Below, in pieces: positions 59,573 to 59,801 of a stretch of DNA of 59,801 bases (position 1 is the first letter of the stretch; each line of letters begins with the position of its first letter). The stretch is from the NCBI GenBank assembly GCA_022652985.1, contig JALCRY010000008.1:1-59801 (forward strand). Direction: 5' to 3'. The stretch comes from Eubacteriaceae bacterium (GTDB lineage: Bacteria; Bacillota; Clostridia; Peptostreptococcales; Anaerovoracaceae). A program made the translations under genes and the position numbers. The notes beneath the pieces were generated by a model. That model saw nothing but the letters and a program-made list of their open reading frames with translations. It did not search any database and had not been told where the DNA came from.

Positions 59573-59801
59573 ATGAAAGAATTTGATTTTTCGCAGAGAA
59601 TGAGTTATATGCAGAAAACTGCCGACATCGTCGATACGCTTTTCAGCTCGATGAACGACCCCGAATGTATTTCGTTCGGCGGCGGTGCTCCTGCCAAGGA
59701 AGCTCTTCCTGTCGATCAGGTCAGAGAGATCGCTGAAGAAGTTTTCACCAAAGACAAAAGAGGCATCGAAGCGCTGCAGTACGGCAGCCCGATGGGCGCG
59801 G
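59573..59801 (+). CDS. PLP-dependent aminotransferase, N-terminal part (cut by window end)
   Basis: The first 76 codons of a fold-type I aminotransferase. CISFGGGAPAKEALP and later ALQYGSPMGA match the N-terminal substrate-binding block of the 2-aminoadipate/aromatic aminotransferase (MocR-like, subgroup I) family. AGGGGGCAATTA precedes the ATG, 14 bases after the BCAT stop. It would give the operon a second transaminase of wider range. Confidence 0.85.
   Translation, partial: MKEFDFSQRMSYMQKTADIVDTLFSSMNDPECISFGGGAPAKEALPVDQVREIAEEVFTKDKRGIEALQYGSPMGA

Overview
The window holds a nearly complete, circularly permuted-looking siphovirus prophage (about 1-35,700) followed by chromosome (about 35,800-59,801) of a Gram-positive anaerobe. 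Gene families (HK97-type head genes, GH25/CHAP endolysin, DUF2800/DUF2815, large serine recombinases, CnaB/TGD-anchored surface proteins, Big2/FnIII secreted proteins, 2-enoate-type flavoenzyme, frequent AGGAGG ribosome sites) point to Bacillota, class Clostridia, probably a gut or oral species. Anything finer is a guess.

Prophage layout, all on the + strand except the first gene: the edge of an IS3-type insertion (1-46, minus) that has cut off an unknown phage gene; two DNA methyltransferases (178-3319); a block of small conserved accessory genes with their own repeated promoter motif (3356-5468); terminase large subunit; a MerR/TipAS regulator with its own MerR-type promoter and terminator, sitting like a moron inside the head operon; portal, ClpP-like protease, capsid, connector and tail genes with a -1 frameshift chaperone pair; tape measure, a lectin-extended distal tail protein, tail endopeptidase, and a tail protein whose GH18 barrel seems to be split by carbohydrate-binding modules; holin and a four-part endolysin. 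Then come the replication genes (DUF2800 nuclease-like, DUF2815 ssDNA-binding-like, family A DNA polymerase) and, directly after them, three overlapping serine recombinase genes. A small cargo module follows: HTH protein, PD-(D/E)XK nuclease, and a second DUF559/Vsr-like nuclease, then three 30-bp-spaced direct repeats. This is the best candidate for an uncharacterised defence or maintenance unit.

At 35,795 a wall-anchored adhesin begins in mid-protein with no start codon, so the prophage right end most likely lies at 35,668-35,794, inside that adhesin gene. The host part then carries a cluster of secreted FnIII/Big2/BspA-type proteins with a LytTR regulator (its phosphoacceptor Asp is Glu), an AraC regulator, an amidohydrolase, an orphan type IV pilin and an MFS transporter.

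The right end is two divergent metabolic clusters. Leftward: LysR, PanB-type hydroxymethyltransferase, an APC amino-acid permease broken by one in-frame TAG, and a cyclase-family hydrolase. Rightward: GntR/FCD regulator, AhpD/CMD protein, enoate-type flavoenzyme, cupin, branched-chain aminotransferase and a second PLP aminotransferase (cut by the window end). BCAT makes 2-oxoisovalerate from valine and PanB consumes it, so the two clusters may be linked through branched-chain 2-oxoacids. No tRNA, rRNA or CRISPR array was seen.
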